Program-made: the position numbers and the translations under genes
Notes under the pieces: model-generated
The model's database searches: none
Told to the model about the DNA's origin: nothing
The model's input: only the letters and a program-made list of their open reading frames with translations
Shown: in pieces, positions 35,737 through 37,388 of the stretch
How positions within the stretch are numbered: the first letter of the stretch is position 1
How the letters are laid out: the number at the start of each line of letters is the position of its first letter
Assembly (NCBI GenBank): GCA_945881905.1
Contig: CAMCVV010000022.1
Location: 1 to 37,388, forward strand
DNA: 37,388 nucleotides
Direction: 5' to 3'
From: Paenibacillus alvei
Lineage (GTDB): Bacteria; Bacillota; Bacilli; Paenibacillales; NBRC-103111

Positions 35737-36333
35737 TTGTACTACCCAGAGCCCATTGCTAAGTTAATCGACGCTTTTTCTCGACTTCCTGGAATAGGTC
35801 CGAAGACTGCGAGTCGACTTGCATTTCATGTCCTAAAAATAAGTGAAGCGGATGTCATTGATTTTGCTAAAGCATTGGTGAATGTAAAGCGAAACCTACA
35901 CTTTTGCTCGAATTGCTGTAACATTACTGATGTTGATCCTTGTCGGATTTGCCAAGACAAGAATAGAGATATGTCTACACTTTGTGTTGTTCAAGAATCC
36001 AGAGATATCGTAGCGATGGAGCGGACAAAAGAATTCCATGGCTATTATCATGTGCTTCATGGGGCAATTTCACCTATGGAAGGAACTGGTCCAGACCAGT
36101 TGCATATTGCAGAATTATTACAAAGACTAAGTAATGAACAAGTGCAAGAGCTCATTCTTGCAACGAATCCGAATATTGAAGGCGAAGCTACGGCAATATA
36201 TATCTCAAGACTCGTGAAATCTTTTGGGATAAAAGTAACGCGCATTGCCCATGGATTGCCTGTTGGTGGAGATTTGGAATATGCAGATGAAATAACGTTA
36301 AGTAAAGCACTTGAAGGACGAAGGGAATTCTAA
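35737..36333 (+). CDS. recR: recombination protein RecR
   Basis: Toroidal DNA-binding protein that works with RecF and RecO to load RecA at gaps. The 198 residues have the N-terminal helix-hairpin-helix ([17 protein letters not shown]), the zinc finger Cys57, Cys60, Cys69 and Cys72 ([16 protein letters not shown]) and the Toprim domain ([34 protein letters not shown]) ending KALEGRREF. The start is TTG at 35737: it gives the family N-terminus [13 protein letters not shown] and lies eight bases after GAAGGAG. The ATG at 35713 would place that site inside the gene. Confidence 0.96.
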   Translation: MYYPEPIAKLIDAFSRLPGIGPKTASRLAFHVLKISEADVIDFAKALVNVKRNLHFCSNCCNITDVDPCRICQDKNRDMSTLCVVQESRDIVAMERTKEFHGYYHVLHGAISPMEGTGPDQLHIAELLQRLSNEQVQELILATNPNIEGEATAIYISRLVKSFGIKVTRIAHGLPVGGDLEYADEITLSKALEGRREF

Positions 36334-36346
36334 TACATATCTGATT

Positions 36347-36371
36347 AAGAGCCGATGTGCTCTTTTTTTTT
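36347..36371 (+). terminator. terminator after recR
   Basis: AAGAGC (36347-36352) pairs with GCTCTT (36359-36364) around a six-base loop, followed by a run of T residues to 36371. It closes the dnaX-ybaB-recR operon. Confidence 0.85.
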
Positions 36372-36482
36372 GTTATTTAACAAATTGCGTACTAAATTCT
36401 TAGTATGCTCATATAGTAAACGGTAAGCAAGTTTTCCGTTATAAGACGAATGAATGAGCTGGTAAACATAAGAAAGGAGCTC

Positions 36483-36749
36483 ATGTTCATGATGGGATGG
36501 CAATTCCGAAAAAAACAAGTTCAACAAACAAAAAATTATATCTCGGAAATAGAGCACGAGTTACTCATGAAAGAAATCCATCAAGCCAAAAATGAATTGA
36601 TTTGTGCGCAAAGGCAATATGATGAGGCATTCGATCATGACCAAATCGATTATTCGATCTATTACCTTAAAGCAATAGAAAAAAAGTACAGTATTTTGTT
36701 AGAACGAATCAGAAAAATATATGGTAACCAAGAGGAAATTATCAATTGA
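36483..36749 (+). CDS. DUF2508 family protein (YaaL-like)
   Basis: Small charged protein of 88 residues between recR and bofA, the place of yaaL in B. subtilis. It is mostly helical and probably coiled coil (KNYISEIEHELLMKEIHQAK, EKKYSILLERIRKIYG). DUF2508 membership is inferred from size, composition and position; the sequence itself has diverged. The ATG at 36483 lies just after AAAGGAG; an ATG at 36450 precedes that site. No function is known. Confidence 0.8.
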   Translation: MFMMGWQFRKKQVQQTKNYISEIEHELLMKEIHQAKNELICAQRQYDEAFDHDQIDYSIYYLKAIEKKYSILLERIRKIYGNQEEIIN

Positions 36750-36761
36750 AAGGAAGCGCGA

Positions 36762-37031
36762 ATGAATCGCGAGATCATGATTTGGTGTTTATGGGTAGTT
36801 GGATTGGTTGCGCTCGTGATGCTGTTCATCAGTAACCAAACAGCACGGAAATTCATTTCCCTATGCAGTAGGAATGCAATTATGGCAGTATTTCTTATCT
36901 ATGGGACGCAGATCATACATTCGTGGCTACCAATCGGTATTCCATTTAATGGGTTTACTTTATCTGTAGTTCATTGTTTAGGAATATCAGGGTTGTTTGT
37001 TCTTATTGCATTGAAATTCATATTGATATAA
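36762..37031 (+). CDS. bofA: BofA, inhibitor of pro-sigma-K processing
   Basis: Integral membrane protein that in B. subtilis holds the SpoIVFB protease inactive in the outer forespore membrane until late sporulation. The 89 residues contain hydrophobic segments at about 7-25 and 40-55 and a C-terminal one, with the family pattern GIPFNGFTLSVVHCLGISG followed by LFVLIALKFIL. The start follows GAAAGGAAG, 12 bases after the DUF2508 gene. The order recR-yaaL-bofA-rRNA is that of B. subtilis. Confidence 0.88.
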   Translation: MNREIMIWCLWVVGLVALVMLFISNQTARKFISLCSRNAIMAVFLIYGTQIIHSWLPIGIPFNGFTLSVVHCLGISGLFVLIALKFILI

Positions 37032-37051
37032 AATTTTCTAGTTCTCCTGAC

Positions 37052-37081
37052 TTGACTCCAAATACGAATTTATGCTATCTT
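37052..37081 (+). promoter_or_regulatory. rRNA operon promoter P1
   Basis: TTGACT at 37052-37057 and TATCTT at 37076-37081 (18-base spacing), 20 bases after bofA. It is the first of two tandem promoters before the rRNA leader. Confidence 0.55.
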
Positions 37082-37180
37082 ATAAAAGTCGCTTTAACAA
37101 CTAGTGGCTTCGTAAGAACCATAAATGAGAGATTAGAAATCGACTAATCATCTCGAAAAGAAACTGAGATTAATTACCGA

Positions 37181-37209
37181 TTGCATAATCACTAGAGGCG
37201 TGGTAAACT
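37181..37209 (+). promoter_or_regulatory. rRNA operon promoter P2
   Basis: TTGCAT at 37181-37186 and TAAACT at 37204-37209 are separated by 17 bases, with TGG directly before the -10 giving an extended -10. The start is expected near 37216. Confidence 0.6.
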
Positions 37210-37215
37210 AATGTT

Positions 37216-37388
37216 CCTGCATCTTTAGCGAAAGCTACTAGCAGAAACAAACATTGCTCTTTGAAAACTGAACAACGAGTGAAAGAAAGAACACACAGGA
37301 ACGAAGACCTGAAGCGAGAACGCAAGGGAAACACTGCGTAAAGCAGTGAAGAACAAGCGTGAAAGCCATGGACAGAAATAAAGAACTG
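37216..37388 (+). other. rRNA operon leader with boxA; 16S rRNA gene expected past the window end
   Basis: The leader holds a TAGC-GAAA-GCTA tetraloop hairpin near 37227-37238, the antitermination signal TGCTCTTTGAAAA (boxA-like) at 37255-37267 followed by CTGAACAA, and a CACTGC/GCAGTG hairpin at 37332-37348. The TTTGAAAACTGAACA motif is typical of Bacillales sequences preceding 16S or 23S genes; the tandem promoters show that this is the 16S leader. No 16S sequence is visible within the window. Confidence 0.75.

Overview
This window looks like the chromosome of a low- to mid-GC, spore-forming member of the Bacillales. The evidence is gene order. The right half carries rpoE(delta)-pyrG-spo0F-fba-murA-rho-rpmE, then SRP RNA-dnaX-ybaB-recR-yaaL-bofA and a ribosomal RNA leader. 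The middle carries ywhD-pbpG-speE-speB and ywiB-argS. All of these are familiar Bacillus subtilis neighbourhoods. Spo0F and BofA indicate endospore formation, and MenE/MenC indicate menaquinone synthesis. The sequence does not fix the genus. HflK/HflC and a MocDEF-like operon suggest a lineage outside core Bacillus.

Layout. 1-2128: end of a menaquinone operon (menE truncated by the window edge, then menC). 2264-6864: an AraC regulator followed by a MocDEF-like demethylation operon: a broken desaturase-type oxygenase, a glutathione-independent formaldehyde dehydrogenase, a Rieske ferredoxin and a ferredoxin reductase. 6964-8572: a GNAT acetyltransferase and a divergent mercaptopyruvate sulfurtransferase, each bounded by a strong hairpin terminator. 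8610-10483: hflK-hflC. 10665-12911: an RluA-type pseudouridine synthase overlapping tail to tail with a photolyase. 12996-15887: a polytopic membrane protein and a membrane-anchored M1 metallopeptidase. 16000-22829: ywhD, penicillin-binding protein pbpG (opposite strand), speE, speB, ywiB, argS. 22874-24046: a subtilisin-like protease without a signal peptide. 24047-24461: a long intergenic stretch with a possible three-hairpin RNA and the rpoE promoter. 24462-32746: rpoE, pyrG with an attenuator leader, spo0F, fba, murA, rho, an uncharacterised radical SAM enzyme, rpmE. 32825-33127: a small lipoprotein. 33236-37031: SRP RNA, dnaX, ybaB, recR, DUF2508, bofA. 37032-37388: tandem promoters and boxA of an rRNA operon whose 16S gene should begin just past the window.

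How the genes work together. The moc-like operon reads as a demethylase: an oxygenase fed by reductase then Rieske ferredoxin, with formaldehyde dehydrogenase removing the released one-carbon unit. Its oxygenase has lost the central histidine box and is out of frame, so the pathway appears to be decaying. speE and speB act on the same metabolite (agmatine to putrescine to spermidine). The pyrG leader starts with GGGC and ends in a terminator, as in the CTP-sensing reiterative-transcription attenuator of B. subtilis pyrG. The most interesting unexplained items are the radical SAM protein between rho and rpmE, the structured intergenic segment before rpoE, and the broken oxygenase in an otherwise intact redox operon.
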